This document shows, one piece after another, positions 11,002-21,899 of a stretch of 64,000 nt of DNA (position 1 is its first letter; every line of letters starts with the position of its first letter). The notes beneath the pieces are model-generated. The model was not told the DNA's origin, ran no database searches, and worked only from the letters and a program-made list of their open reading frames with translations. Position numbers and translations under genes: made by a program. Origin of the DNA: Tenrec ecaudatus. Its lineage: Eukaryota; Chordata; Mammalia; Afrosoricida; Tenrecidae. The stretch spans positions 128,782,758-128,846,757 of the forward strand of contig NC_134536.1 of NCBI RefSeq assembly GCF_050624435.1. Direction: 5' to 3'.

Positions 11002-14000
11002 GCACACACACACACACACCTGCCCCCCTCCCACCCACCCAAGCTCAGGACTTGGCACATTGGTACTCAACTGTAATACATACTACTTTTCCTGGGAGCT
11101 AAAGAGACCCTTCATTTCTTGAATCTCATCTCTGGAGGGTTCAACTCTCTGCTCTTGCCCTTCCCTCCTTCACATACCCCAGACTTGTCTCCCCACCCAC
11201 CACCCCCTCTGCCCGCCCCTCAGCTGACCCGGGAGCTACTGACCCATCAAGAACAGAATGTGCTCTCCACTTGAGGTAGGGAATGTCTACTGTCCCTGTG
11301 GCCTGTGGCTGAAAATGCTAACAGGGGTTCTCAGAGACATGCCTGCCAACAGGCCATGGGAGGCTGCTCTCGGGCGCCGGCCTATTTGGCTCCCTCCAGA
11401 TCAAAGAGCAGCTCGCCGTGTGCCAATTCTAAACCCACTCTGAACATGCTCAATGTTCCCCAGGGAGGCGGGATCTCTCCCTGGCCCTGTGACTCACCAG
11501 GCATGAGCGTGAAGCTGGTGGGCAGCTGCATGAGGCCCCCAGAAGAGACGGGGCCGCTGCCTGTACTCTTCAGTACAGTCCCGTTGGCACTGCTGACCGC
11601 GCTGGGGCTGACGCTAGCAGACACTGGTGCCAGGTAGTTGGTGATGGGGAAGGAGGGGCCGCTGCTGACTTGCATGGTGGTGGAGGTGCTGGGGGCTGTT
11701 TGGATGGTAGAGGTGGTCCCCGGCAGGTTGGTGACTGTGAACGCCGGCTTCAGTGTGTCCTGCACCAGAGTAAAGAAGGCAGCCAGTGAGCCTTGATCAG
11801 AGGCCACCCCTGTGGAAGCCTGGGAGACCAGACTCTGGAGCCTGCTACTGCCTGGGTTCCAATCCCAGTGCCACTGCTTAGCTGCTGCATTTACCTCAGG
11901 GCATGGTAACGGGGCCCCTGAGCTCCCATCGACTAAGTGTCATAAGGGATAAGACACACGTCTTGGGTTTCTGTCAGCGTGGAACACATGGAAAGCACCG
12001 GGCCTGTACAAGGGCCATGTATGTATTGGCTGGCCAACGGCAGCAGCATCCCCTGCAGACGGTGGTAATCCCCTGGCTAAGACAGGACACCCCAGGTCTG
12101 TCCCAGGTCCATAGGGACCCTCTGAGTGTCAATGTTCCCACTGAGGAGGGAGTTGGGCTCCAAGTCCTTCCAGTTCTGGTTTACCAAGCTCCGAGGAGGG
12201 ACTTAGCGGTTTTTCAGAACACTGGGGGTTTGAGGGAGCGTGGGGGTTTGGCAGGGAGTCCTTTATGGCAAAAAACCCCCACTTTTTGAAGATTTCAGCC
12301 ACCAAAGGAGCACATTCATCCAGCAAAGTTTCCCGGGAAGAACGCTCGAGTGCTAACGGGGTTTGACAATTATTACGAAGGCTGTGCTACTACAATACGG
12401 GAAGGAGGGCCCAGCACCAAGCAGCCTCTCGCCCTTCCGGGAGGGAGTCTCTTCTCGGATGGGGAGGAAGTCTCCAGGTGAGTTAGGGGCTCCAAAGACA
12501 GGGAGTTGGGGTGGGACACCACGGCAGGTTTGCCATGCATCCGGGCTCGAGGCCCCGGATTGGCGGCGGCGTTGCTAAGGCAAACGGTGCTGCTTCCTCT
12601 GATTGGCCAGTTAGTTGCAGGCACCCAGAAGGTGGAGCTTCCCAAGAGGAACAAGGGCGGAAACCCCACCCCCTCTCCTTACCGGGAAAAGGAAGGGGGA
12701 GGCGTTAACTAGGGCCGGCAGCGCAGCGGCGGGCGAATGCACTCCCTAACGTGCCCAGGCCCGGACATCCTGAGGGGTTAGGCGGCTGATTAGTAAGGTA
12801 GTCTCCGGGCCAGCCAGCCAGCCCGCCGACAGTCTGCGGTTCCCAGGACCCTGGGACCCTCGAGCGTTCCCGCTCGGGCTCCGGGGCTGCCCCACGTGGG
12901 GAGGGCAGGGCTCAGCTACGCCCCCACCCCCAGCGGGGAGACAGCTGGCTGGAGGAATGCGAGGGCTCTGCCAGGCGGGCTGGCTGCGGGGCGGGAGGCC
13001 GGCTGGAGCCGGAGCCGGCCTTATATGGGCACGGAGGCCGCTTGCTTATCTAGGGGGCCGGCCTCCTGTCAGGATGGCGAGGATGAACACCTGTCCCCCC
13101 ATTCCCCCACCTCCCGGGAGGGCCAAGGGCACTAGCACCCAACCACATCTGGGGGCACCTAATCCTGGGTGAGAGAGGGCGAGGGGCTCCCTCCCTTCCC
13201 TGTCCCCTGTTCCCCCCGCCCCCCTCTGCCCTGGGGCAGGCGACCCACCTTGGTTTCCCCACTACTGTCGGACTCGGACACCTGGTAGGTGAGGTCGGTC
13301 TCCTCGAAGCCCGTGGCACTCATTCTCTGGTCGGTGGTGGGGTCTGAGCGGGGCGGAGAATCTGGCGAGTTGAGGCAGGTCTGAATCAGCGCCTTGCCAG
13401 TCTCGCTGGTGATCATGGGCTGCAGTTTTCGGGTGGCAAAGGTGTACACATGGCCTGTCTCGCTGGCCACCAGCAACAGCACCTGTGTCCCCGTGAGCGT
13501 GGACAGTTCGTAGGCCTGGAAGGGGAGGGACGCGAGAGAGGGCATGTCAAGCATTACTTTCTCCTTCTACCTTCCTTGAGAAGCAGCCAAGAGAGAAAAT
13601 ACAGTGACCGACCTCAAGCCTCAACTCCCATAATGACCTTCCTTTCCAACGACTCTAGGGTCCTACTAGGACGCCAGAGGGGGTGGGCTGGGGCGCAGCA
13701 AAAGGACCCCTTGTTTGAGGCGTACCACCAAACTGCAGATACCTGAAGCAAAAAAAAAAAAAAAAAAAGGCCCAGCCCCTTGGTGACTGAACATCTGACC
13801 TCAGGTGACCCAGAGGGGTCCAGTTAGCTGCTCCCCACCACAGCTCTGGGGATCATGGGAGGGGGCTCCCCTCGGCAGTGTCACAGGCCCCGGGATGGCA
13901 TCATACAAGGGCTAAGGGGCCACCCAAGCTCAAAACGGTCCCATGCTTCTTCCTAGAAGCTGCAACAGGCCCTAACCTGTGTCCTCACTTGCTCTGTAAT

Positions 14001-15609
14001 ACCGTATACTCTTTTTTTCTGTCTTTACCACAGAGGGGGGATAGGTAAAAGAGGCAAAGACACTCTTCCATCAGCCCCCCCCCTCCCAAGAGCAAGTCAC
14101 AGGGGACACTGATAACAGCAGTGTTGGGGGATGGGGGCTGGATTAGCACTTCCATCCCATGAACACAGGGAGACCTCAAGGAGGCCCTAGTGGGCCAGCC
14201 CCATTCCCAACAAAGTTGCACATCCCACCTTGGGGACTGCTTGAGTTTCTCTGTAGTACAGCTAGAAAAACCAATGCGCCAATGATTCTAGCTTCTGGGT
14301 TGCCAGCTTCTCAGCCTCCGTCCCTTCCCTTCCCTTCCAAATACCCCAAGAAGCCTCCTCTGTTTGCTTCTCTCCACTGGGGAACTGGCTGGCAGGAGTG
14401 GGCTTTGTCAGTATCTCGGCGAACCTCCCTGCTTTTATCCCCAGCAGAGCGCAGATTCCCTCTTGGGGCTGCAAACCCCCTAGTTCCACGGTCCTGTCCC
14501 ACCAGAAGCATGGAAAGCACATGACCCCGGCAGGAGCTCAGTCCCTGCTGCTCTGGGCAACACCAGTCCTCCCGCCCTTAGTGCCTCACGGAGGCCCAGG
14601 CGCCCATCAGGTTCCCGCCCTGCCTGCCTTCCCACCCAGCACTACTCCAGAGGTGCCCACCTTCCTCCCCCAGGCTGGCCTGCTGGATACACTACAGCTA
14701 CCCACTCGGCTCCAGCCTCTCCACCTTCCTACCTTCTCTTGTGCACCCCTTCCTGTCCTGAACCCACTGACCCTCGTGTCTCAAGAGATGCCTCGCAGCC
14801 TTCCCCCTATTCACTCCGCCAGGGCCCCCCTCGTCCCTCTGCCGGTCACTCCCACCTCTGCGCCTGGGTTCCCCTCTTTCCCAGGCTCCCGCAGCATCTC
14901 CCCTCTCCCCACATTTCGCTGACAGCCCCTCCCCTTTCGCCGGACTCCGGTAACAGCCGTCCCCTCCCACACACCTCCTGCGGACCGGTCCGCCGCCTCT
15001 CCTGGCCGCCGCGGCGTAGCCCTCCTCCCGGGCTCCCCCAGCACGTCCCCACCCCTCCTCGATCCCCGCGGCCGGCCGGCCGGGCTCCCCGTCCGATACC
15101 TTCTTCATGATGCCCGTCTTCCTCTTGCTGAAGGTCGTGTAGCGCCGCAGCTTGTTGTCGATGAACTCCATCTTGATCTTCACGCGGCCCCGGGTCTTCT
15201 TACCCGGCTTGGCCCCGCTCACCGCGCCGCTCACCGGCCCGTAACCCCCGGTGGCCGCGGCCGACGCCTCGGGCCCACCGACCACGACGCCGAGCTCCAT
15301 CTCGCTGAGGCTCCGCTTCAGGCCGCGCCGCTCAGCGCCCAGCTCCTCCTCTTCGCCCGACTCGGAGTCGCCCTCGCTGCCGCTGTAGAGGGCCCCCGCG
15401 GCGGGCGCCGGGGTGCTGGCCGCCGCCGCTGCAGCCTCCCGTTCCAGGCGGCCTGGCCCGAGCCCCGCGCCGTTCCCGGGCCCCCGGGCCCCGTTAGCCC
15501 CGCGAGTCCCGCCGCTGCCCGGCCGTCCCGTCGGGGTCCGGTTCAGGCTGCCCCCCAGGGCCGAGCCCCGGCCCAGCGCTGCCGCGGCCCCAGCTTGGCT
15601 CGGTAACAT
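8609..15609 (-). CDS. SRF: SRF, serum response factor (complete, 7 exons)
   Basis: Join on the minus strand: 15609-15100, 13515-13249, 11759-11498, 10904-10782, 9440-9249, 8989-8913, 8704-8609. Total 1527 bp, i.e. 508 codons plus stop, the same length as human SRF. Residues about 138-200 are the MADS box (RVKIKMEFIDNKLRRYTTFS, SKRKTGIMKK, AYELSTLTGTQVLLLVA) that dimerises and binds CC(A/T)6GG. The SAM extension follows (TFATRKLQPMI). Ser-102 in KRSLSEME corresponds to the growth-factor-regulated Ser-103. The Ser/Thr/Gln-rich C terminus is the activation domain. The start is the ATG at 15607-15609 (MLPSQ). SRF is a nuclear regulator of immediate-early, cytoskeletal and muscle genes with TCF (Ets) or MRTF partners. 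All introns are GT-AG. Confidence 0.98.
8913..8989 (-). CDS. SRF: SRF exon 6
   Basis: 77 bp encoding GGVPQVFLT to AVQLHQ. Acceptor AATGCAG, donor GTAAGT. Confidence 0.96.
9249..9440 (-). CDS. SRF: SRF exon 5
   Basis: 192 bp encoding VTLPATIMTSSVPTTVGGHM to SHSQVQEQ, part of the activation domain. This is the exon skipped in the known delta-5 isoform. Acceptor TTCTCAG, donor GTGAGC. Confidence 0.96.
9708..9892 (+). repeat. AfroSINE in SRF intron 4
   Basis: tRNA-like head (GATGTAGTAGTTACGAG, GTTTGAAACC) through the tail GGTTCGATGGCAGTGA; antisense to SRF. Diverged. Confidence 0.75.
10538..10717 (+). mobile_element. SPIN-like hAT non-autonomous element in SRF intron 4
   Basis: 180 bp running from CAGCGGTTCTCAG to GAGAACCACTG. 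Flanking 8-mers ATCTAAGG and CCCTAAGG match at 6 of 8. It carries the short-form internal deletion (GTCGCC joined to GATTCAT). Confidence 0.88.
10782..10904 (-). CDS. SRF: SRF exon 4
   Basis: 123 bp encoding GAVAQQVPVQAIQVHQAP to TQTSSSGT. Acceptor CTTTTCAG, donor GTACAG. A SPIN-like element begins 64 nt beyond the donor. Confidence 0.96.
10966..11020. repeat. (CA)n microsatellite in SRF intron 3
   Basis: About 50 bp of CA dinucleotides with a few interruptions. Confidence 0.95.
11498..11759 (-). CDS. SRF: SRF exon 3
   Basis: 262 bp (87 codons plus one base) encoding DTLKPAFTVTNLPG to TSFTLMP. Acceptor GGTGCAG, donor GTGAGT. Confidence 0.97.
11812..11900 (+). repeat. MIR fragment
   Basis: Matches the MIR pattern GGAGCCTG..TGCCTGGGTTCCAATCCCAG..CACTGCTTAGCTG in SRF intron 2. 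Confidence 0.6.
12720..13030. promoter_or_regulatory. SRF: GC-rich block in SRF intron 2 containing a CArG box
   Basis: CpG-dense, repeat-free sequence 0.2-0.5 kb downstream of exon 2. A perfect CArG box CCTTATATGG lies at 13019-13028. This is a candidate intronic regulatory element (inference). Confidence 0.5.
13249..13515 (-). CDS. SRF: SRF exon 2 (second half of MADS box)
   Basis: 267 bp (89 codons, phase 0) from AYELSTLTGTQVLL through SESDSSGETK. Acceptor CTTCCAG, donor GTGGGT. Confidence 0.97.
13744..13769. repeat. poly(A) tract
   Basis: Run of about 20 A bases in SRF intron 1, possibly the tail of an old retroelement. Confidence 0.7.
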
Positions 15610-15960
15610 GGCGCTCAATGCAGACGGGTGGACGAGCGCTCAGCGAGGAATCGGAGCCGCCGCTGCCTCCATCGGCTTCGCGGCTCCACCTGGCGCGCCC
15701 GCTGCTCCCAATGCAGCTCTCGCTGTAGCTGCTGCCGCCGCCGCAGCGAACCCGGGGCCCCTGCTCGCCCGGGCCGACCTGGGCCCTCACTTTCCTGCCC
15801 CTGTGGCCCGGGATGCCCCAGGCCGCGCGCAGCGCCCCCTGTCCGTGTGCTCGGGCGGCGCGCCCGGCGGCCGTCAGCGTCCCCCGGGGGGCAGGGGCTG
15901 CTGGCCGCGGCGGAGACGGCGGGTGGAGGGGGCCGCGACCACGCGCTGGCGGCGGAGGGA
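14930..15960. promoter_or_regulatory. SRF: CpG island over SRF exon 1 and 5' UTR
   Basis: Very high GC with frequent CpG through the 5' UTR, exon 1 and the start of intron 1. Confidence 0.85.
15100..15609 (-). CDS. SRF: SRF exon 1 coding part (start and first half of MADS box)
   Basis: 170 codons from MLPSQ to GIMKK, then donor GTATCGG. The upstream extension of this frame begins with TTG, not ATG. The N terminus is rich in Ala, Gly and Pro, with an acidic GEEEELG segment, and the base composition is very GC-rich. Confidence 0.97.
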
Positions 15961-16000
15961 TCCCCCGACCCTTCCCCCCATATAAAGAGATACAATGTTT

Positions 16001-16010
16001 CCTTTTATGG
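16001..16010 (-). promoter_or_regulatory. SRF: CArG box (SRE), proximal
   Basis: CCATAAAAGG on the minus strand, a perfect CC(A/T)6GG, about 50 bp upstream of the inferred start site. Confidence 0.9.
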
Positions 16011-16020
16011 CGAGGCCGCT

Positions 16021-16030
16021 CCTTATATGG
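16021..16030 (-). promoter_or_regulatory. SRF: CArG box (SRE), distal
   Basis: CCATATAAGG on the minus strand, a perfect CC(A/T)6GG, 20 bp (two helical turns) from the proximal box. Confidence 0.9.
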
Positions 16031-16159
16031 TGAGCCCCAGTGCCCCCGCCGTATTGGTCCGCGGTTGCGGCACCTCCGTTTTCCATTGGTCCGCAGGGGG
16101 CTCTTATTTGCATAGACATACCGAACTCGCTGCTGTCATCTCGCGTCAGACGGCGACTC

Positions 16160-17170
16160 CGAAAGGGGAGGAGCCGACGCCTCTTAAAGGAACAGGAGAG
16201 GAGGTGCGACTCCGCCCCCCAGAAGTAGAGAATGGTGGCGAGAATTGAGAGGGACTTCCAGAGTGGAAGCCCGGGAGAAAGCCCAAGTGTAACTTTAGCG
16301 GACGCGAAGGCGCAACACTGGGAAGGCTGGAAGCAAACACTGAAAAGCCCTGGAGGATATTGGGGGGGGGGCGGGTGGAGTAAATGAGAAAATACAGCCC
16401 AGAACCCCAGGAAGGAGTGCGGGGGTTGAGCATTCCCCACTCCTTTCTGATGGGGGGCACACTTCCTGGCGAACGGAGGGGATTTGGGTCCTGTGTCCAG
16501 GTTCGTCGCGGGCCCGCCGCCCCACTCCAATCCTTCCTTCCCTTCCCCGCCCCGACTTCCTTTCCCGTTCCCTCTCCCTCGGTTTTCATGGCGACGGCAC
16601 TTTCCCACTAGGCCTGCTCCCCAGGTCTCATCCATCATCCTCTGCACTGGGGCGTCTTTGGCAGGGGTACATCTGGAAAGGGCCTGGCGAGACAGTCGCC
16701 TCCTCCACGTCCCCGATGGGGGCAGGGAGGCGCAGTAGAGATGGTGGAGACTTCCAGCTGCAGGCTGGGCTGGGGGGAGGGGGCCATGGGAAGATAGAGC
16801 CCACCCAGCAGCCTGTTCCGAGGCCTGAGAAACTAGCAAAACCCCAATCCACACTCTGCCATCCAGAGTTCATTCCCCGTGAAGTTTATAGCACAAGTGC
16901 GGAAACGCACACACACAACTAAAGATAGTCCATATGAGAAAAATAAGTCAAAACTGAGATGTTCCAAAGTTCAAGTCTCTGGGAAGAAGCCCTGCGTCTG
17001 GGTCTGGGTCTTAGCTCCGTGGCAGAAAAAAGCAACTTGAGTTCCCCAAATTCCACATTCTTAGAACATGGTGCCCACCCACCTCATGAGGTTCTTATGC
17101 TAACTCAGATAAAGATTAATGAGTTCTGACGCGTGGACCCTAGAGAGCGGGGTAGAAATGCAGTATATGG
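16160..17170. other. SRF upstream flank without genes
   Basis: GC-rich unique sequence to about 16800, then AT-richer. No exon or clear repeat seen. A G-run lies at about 16362-16371. Confidence 0.6.
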
Positions 17171-17174
17171 TTGC

Positions 17175-17290
17175 CAAGGTGATATATAATCTTAGGGGAG
17201 CAAACTGCCACAACTTTCTTTCACGTTGCTGCTGATGGATTCAAACTGGCAGCCTGTCAGCTAAACTCTTAACCATTAATGGGTCAGGGA
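17175..17290 (-). repeat. AfroSINE fragment, strongly diverged
   Basis: Reverse of the SINE middle: GCTGATGGATTCAAACTGGCAGCCTGT and TAAACTCTTAACCAT. Confidence 0.55.
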
Positions 17291-17398
17291 ACAGTACAGG
17301 AGCTACCTGGGCTAAGTCAGCTCAGGTGTGTAAGCGGTTCGATGGGAGATGGTGATGATTTCTGTCTGAAAAATTGTAGAGATTAATTTTTTTTAATC

Positions 17399-17482
17399 TC
17401 CAAACTCGTCGCCAATTCTATTCTGACTCACAGTGACTCTGTAGGACAGGGTAGAACTGCCCCCTTTAAGTTTCTGAGATGA
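17399..17482 (-). repeat. AfroSINE 3' fragment
   Basis: ATTCTGACTCACAGTGACTC and TAGGACAGGGTAGAACTGCC correspond to the reverse of the SINE 3' half. Confidence 0.75.
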
Positions 17483-17489
17483 TAACTTT

Positions 17490-17660
17490 TTTAAAAAAAT
17501 CATTTTATTGGGGGCTCTTACAGCTCTTATCACAATTCATACCTACATCTATTGTGCCAAGCATATTTGTACATATGTTGCCATCATCCTTTTCAAAATC
17601 TTTTCTTTCTACTTGAGCCCTTAATATCAGCTCCTCATTTTCCCCCTGGAGCCTATAATT
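17490..17660 (-). repeat. L1-like LINE 3' end
   Basis: Reverse of the AATAAAATGATT 3' end: CATTTTATTGGGGGCTCTTA and TTGTGCCAAGCATATTTGTAC. It belongs to the same family as the longer copy at 21900-22955. The L1 assignment is inferred from 5' truncation and the A-rich tail. Confidence 0.65.
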
Positions 17661-18149
17661 CTTTTTGAGAGTAGAGAGCCTCATCTTTTTCTCCCTGGAA
17701 ATTAGATAAAGCAGCTGGGTTTTTTTTTTCTAATATAATTTTCTGAAAAAGTACATATTTATTTTATGTATATACTTTCTTTGTCTACAAACTAACCTGA
17801 ATGCATAGCTTCACAAAGTAAGTTCATTGAGCCCAGGTGCGGCATGCGCATATCTACATATATATAAATGTATAACAATTTTAACCTAAAATCCCCCCAA
17901 AAGGTACTAGGTAATAATAAGGGCTTTAAAAAATACTTTTAGTGGGGGCTCCTACATAGTAGCTTGTTTTTCAAATGGCTGCTTGTCACCAGTTTCCATG
18001 GACTGTCAGAGCAGAAATGTATCCCATCGTTTTCAGTGGCTGAATTTCCAAACATATATCCACCATCTCTCTTCCTCTGTTCCTCTACTTAACCTTTTGG
18101 TAAGTAGCCTATTAGAGTGCGTTGGCTTTTTGCATGCCCCAGGGGCTCC

Positions 18150-18345
18150 GGTGGCTCTTAGAAGCCATAGAGTCAGGTTTTGACTCTTCGTGACCCTTCA
18201 TGTCAGCGCAGAACTGCCCCATGAGGTTTTTCTGGGAGCTGGGCACTAGGTCTCTCTCTCTCAGGGAGCCCCTGAATGAGTTCACAGCCCACCTTTTGGT
18301 GGGTTAGCTGTGTGATTAACGTTTGTGCTGCCAAAGCTCTTCCCA
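18150..18345 (-). repeat. AfroSINE, diverged
   Basis: Reverse of the SINE: GCGCAGAACTGCCCCATGAGG in the middle and GTTAGCTGTGTGATTAACG toward the head. Confidence 0.6.
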
Positions 18346-18889
18346 TGAGTGGTGGTGAGATCACTTTAGGTGTTGCTAGCCGGGGTTCAGAGGGATACAA
18401 GCCAGTAGGTATCTATCATAAGAAAACCAGGGAAGTATTGTCGCACTGATGGAGCTCTGTGAAATTGATATCTTATCAGCCCAAACGATGGGATACTGCC
18501 CATTTCCTGCGTGTGTATCTCACTGATTCACAACCCAAAGACTGTGAGAAACCACTGAATATTGTTCAAGGGACCCGTGGAATCAAGACATAAGTACATG
18601 AGTGGTCTCACAAATGTATAGTAATGATTTAATACGCTTTTCATCAAATGCCTAATTTTCAAGGTTTTGTTTCCTCGTCTCCTAACTCGCTCTCAGTGAC
18701 AGGTAGTTGAGCATATGGATTGTGTTTGCTCCCGAGAAAGGACACATCAAAGAGAGAAATGGGTCCCGGAAGGGTTTGGGAGGCGGCAAGTCGTGCTTGG
18801 GATGTGTTTTTGGCGTGAGCAGCAATCCCACCCTAGCATCTTATTCCTGCTGGGCCTCTGAAGATTTCCCCTTTGAGACTCCAGATTTA

Positions 18890-19034
18890 ACCAAGGAGCC
18901 CTGGTTAAATGTGTGGTTCGAATCCACCAGCTGCTCCATGTGAGAAAGATGGGGTTCTTTCTCTCATAAGCTTCTGCCCTCCCCTGTAGGGTCGCTGTGA
19001 GTCAGCATTGACTAGATGGAAGTGAGTTTGGCTT
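18890..19034 (+). repeat. AfroSINE with internal deletion
   Basis: GGAGCCCTGGTTAAATGTGT, GGTTCGAATCCACCAGCTGC and the tail TAGGGTCGCTGTGAGTCAG, but without the usual middle. Confidence 0.85.
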
Positions 19035-19119
19035 TTTCTTTCTTTTTTTTGCGGGGGGGCGGGCGGGTTGGTGGTGTGTGACTTTGCGACTCATTAAAGA
19101 TACATGAAGACTGTTTGGG

Positions 19120-19262
19120 GTACTTGTCTGCCAGCCTGTCAGTAATTTGAACCCAGGACCAGCTCCCCTGCGGGCGAGAAAGATGGGGCAGTCTGCTTCT
19201 ATACAGAAAAACAGCCTGAGAAACCCCATGGGGGAAATTCTACTCTGTCCCTTAGAATTAAC
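19120..19262 (+). repeat. AfroSINE fragment
   Basis: GCGGGCGAGAAAGATGGGGC, GAAACCCCATGGGGGAAATTC and CTCTGTCCCTTAG match the SINE middle. Confidence 0.75.
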
Positions 19263-19269
19263 ATGGTAA

Positions 19270-20980
19270 CTGTGGTTAGCAGTACTTTATGCAGCCCATC
19301 TCGGATCCTCACTTGCAAATCCTGGCTCCACCCTCTTCGGAGCATCCTAGTTTATGCAGAGCCTAGTCCTCCTCCCCTGGCCCCACAGCCAGTCACCAAG
19401 GCTCTCAGAGTGGCCCTCAGATCTAGTTTGGCTTTTGCTTCACGGGGAAGTGGATATAGGACCGATGAGGACTGGAGACCAAGCAAATGATTCAGGTTCA
19501 TGCAAAGCAACACATGGTTTACTTTGACACGTTAAAAAAAACAGCTCCAATTCACTTAGGTACCATTTAAATCTGTGTCCTTTTGTTGCTTGTCCTCTGG
19601 GGTCCCATCTAGGAACTCGCTCCCTTCTGCGTTTTAAAGACTGTTTGGTTTACCCCTTATCTTTTCTTCTTCCTGTGCTTTTGTCCTCCCTCTTGCCAGA
19701 GATACCCTGAGGATGCCAGAAGCGTCCCTTAGCCCCATGGACAACACTCTGGGCCCAAGAACCCGCTGATAATTGTCAACATCCCGCACCTCCTAATGGG
19801 TGCTTAGTGCACATTCACTAGCCAGCTCAGATCCATCAGCGAAGCAAGGGCACTGTAAGCTTCCAGACCATCGGAGATTGCCCCGCCCCCTCAGTTTCTC
19901 TAGTCTCCGACTACATTAACAAAACACAGTTGTTTCGCTCAGCACCTTGCCTGACTCTACTTCCCCCAGCCAGAGGAAGGCCTGCTTGGGGAGAATTCAT
20001 TGCCAGGCTGCTGCTGAGTTTCACCCAATGCCCCACAGCCAGTCACCTCAGAGCTCCATCCACCCCTAACTGAAAACCCTGAATGAACGGCAGAAGTCCC
20101 CACCCCCTCCTTGTAGTGGGCACCAAGGGGAGCTTGGGAGAGTTGGCACCCCCACGAGCACCCAGCTAGGGGGCAGGGCGACCCCCTAGTTCTTGTGCCT
20201 CTTGTGCCAGTTGGCCTTCTCTTTCAGGCTGCTCCCTTGGGTGCTTAGTGCTTGTTGAGCTCCTGGTACAGAACCAGATCCCGGGAGGGAGATGTGATGG
20301 GAGCAGGAGAAGCTTGTGTGGGCCCTGGGGGTCACCGACTGTGTTGTGAGCGATGTGATCAGGTGTGTGCATAGGACATGTAATTTGGCAGCTACCTGGG
20401 GCCAGAGGAGAGGGCCTCTGTAGGCAGATCCTATCGGATTTTAATCATCCCTGGGTTCCCAGCCCCAACAGGCACTCCATAAATATCTGCTGAGTGATGT
20501 AAGGGGCAGAGGTCCAATCAGAAGGATAGAGGCCAGGCAGGCCCATCCCAAAAAGGGGGCCTTGGTGGTGAGGCCTTATCAGAGGGAGGGGAACAGAGCT
20601 GCAGGGTGAGCCAGCGTGCCTAGGACAAGTCTGGAGAGTGGCTTTCTAAATGCTGAGAGTGCTTGCTGATGAAAGGGAATGGGGGTTGGAGGGGGGGGAG
20701 GGGGAGGAGCTGGAGGACTGAATGTTTTGCTTTACATGAGCCAAGCATCTGCTTGGCCCCCAATCCTCATTGGTCCTATATCCATTTCCCCCTAACAGTG
20801 AAGCAACAGCAGAAGCAGACCCCACTTAGTGACTGGCTGTGGGGCAAGGGGAGGAGCGGACCAGGCTGGGCATGAACTAGGATGTTTGGATGAGGATGGT
20901 GGTTGCCCAAACAGCAGCCCCATGAATGGGAACGGGGTGGGGGGGGGGTGGCCTTGGAGGAACAGGATAGGGAGAGAGAA
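19270..20980. other. Intergenic sequence between SRF and PTK7
   Basis: Mostly unique. A possible MIR or L2 tail lies at about 20465-20510 (CACTCCATAAATATCTGCTG). No splice-supported exon was recognised. Confidence 0.55.
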
Positions 20981-20989
20981 CATGGGTGT

Positions 20990-21110
20990 ACCGCTCGTGT
21001 CAATTCCGACTCAACCTGTGTAGGGTTTCCCAGGAGAAAAATCTAGTCTCATCTTTCTCCGGCGGAGCTGCTGGGGTTGGAACTGCCCACCTTGTAGTGA
21101 ACAGCCCAAC
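20990..21110 (-). repeat. AfroSINE fragment
   Basis: CATCTTTCTCCGGCGGAGCTGCTGG and GTAGTGAACAGCCCAACAC are the reverse of the SINE head and middle. Confidence 0.65.
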
Positions 21111-21239
21111 ACTTCCCCAACAGTGCCCCCAGGGGCCCGGGGAGGAGAGCAGAGGGAAAAGTCCCCTAAGAATTGTGCAAAGTGGGTTTAGAGCTGGCCA
21201 CAGAGACTGGATCGGAACTTGCGCTTTGGAAACAGTCTG

Positions 21240-21418
21240 CACTGAACCAGAACTCACTGCCATAAAGCTGGCTCACGTGCATAGCAACCACGTGGGGCAG
21301 GGTAGAACTGTCCCTGTGGGTTTGGGAGCCCGTGGCTTTTTAAGGGACTTCGAAAGCATCATCCTTCTCCTGACCGTGGGGTTAGCTGCCCCATGTCACC
21401 ACTACACCAGGGCTCCAT
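21240..21418 (-). repeat. AfroSINE
   Basis: AACTCACTGCCATAAAGCTG, GGGGCAGGGTAGAACTGTCC and CACTACACCAGGGCTCC run from the reversed tail to the head. Confidence 0.75.
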
Positions 21419-21899
21419 CCTCCCTGAAGGGCGAGGTCCAGCCACTTAGGATGAGTTTCCAGGTGGGAAGGCCAAGAAGCAAATCTTAGGGGAAGAGCCA
21501 TCTTTCTGAGTGCTGTGGACAGTTTGCGCCGGACGGTTGCCGTGACGCTGACCATTTGAACACACCCCCAACCATGGAAGGTCTGGCCATGTGTTGTTGT
21601 CGAGATCGTGTCCAAGAAAATCCTGCGGGACCGTTCTGCTCCGAATCATAGAGAGCTGGGTCAGTAAGAGGAGAGGAAGGCCTTCGCTAGGCGAGAAGAA
21701 ACAGCCTGGGAACCTGGAGGGCGGTACTATCTTGCAAGTCCAGTGATGGAGCTTTTGAAGGACAATGAGGCCAAACAGGGCTAATTAAGTTACTGCAATG
21801 TCGGGCTCAGATAAAGGGTCAGAAGTGAATAGGGGATTTCATGATTAAGAACCTCCAGTGGTGTCTGCAAGGGATTTTTGTTTTGTTTTAGCACGACTC

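Larger units (their letters stand above)
15950..16160 (-). promoter_or_regulatory. SRF: SRF promoter
   Basis: On the minus strand, from distal to proximal: octamer core ATTTGCAT (16106-16113 on plus), inverted CCAAT boxes at 16085-16090 and 16053-16058, a GC box near 16041-16050, CArG CCATATAAGG at 16021-16030, CArG CCATAAAAGG at 16001-16010, and the TATA element CTTTATATGG at 15978-15987. This implies a start near 15950 and a 5' UTR of about 340 nt. Twin CArG boxes make SRF a target of its own product, as known in other mammals. Confidence 0.88.

Noticed and set aside
15610-15618. Upstream start for SRF three codons before MLPSQ
   Set aside because: That codon is TTG, and the known SRF start is MLP, so the ATG at 15609 is used.
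21500-21660. RTE or SINE relic on the minus strand
   Set aside because: Weak resemblance without collinear blocks; left unassigned.
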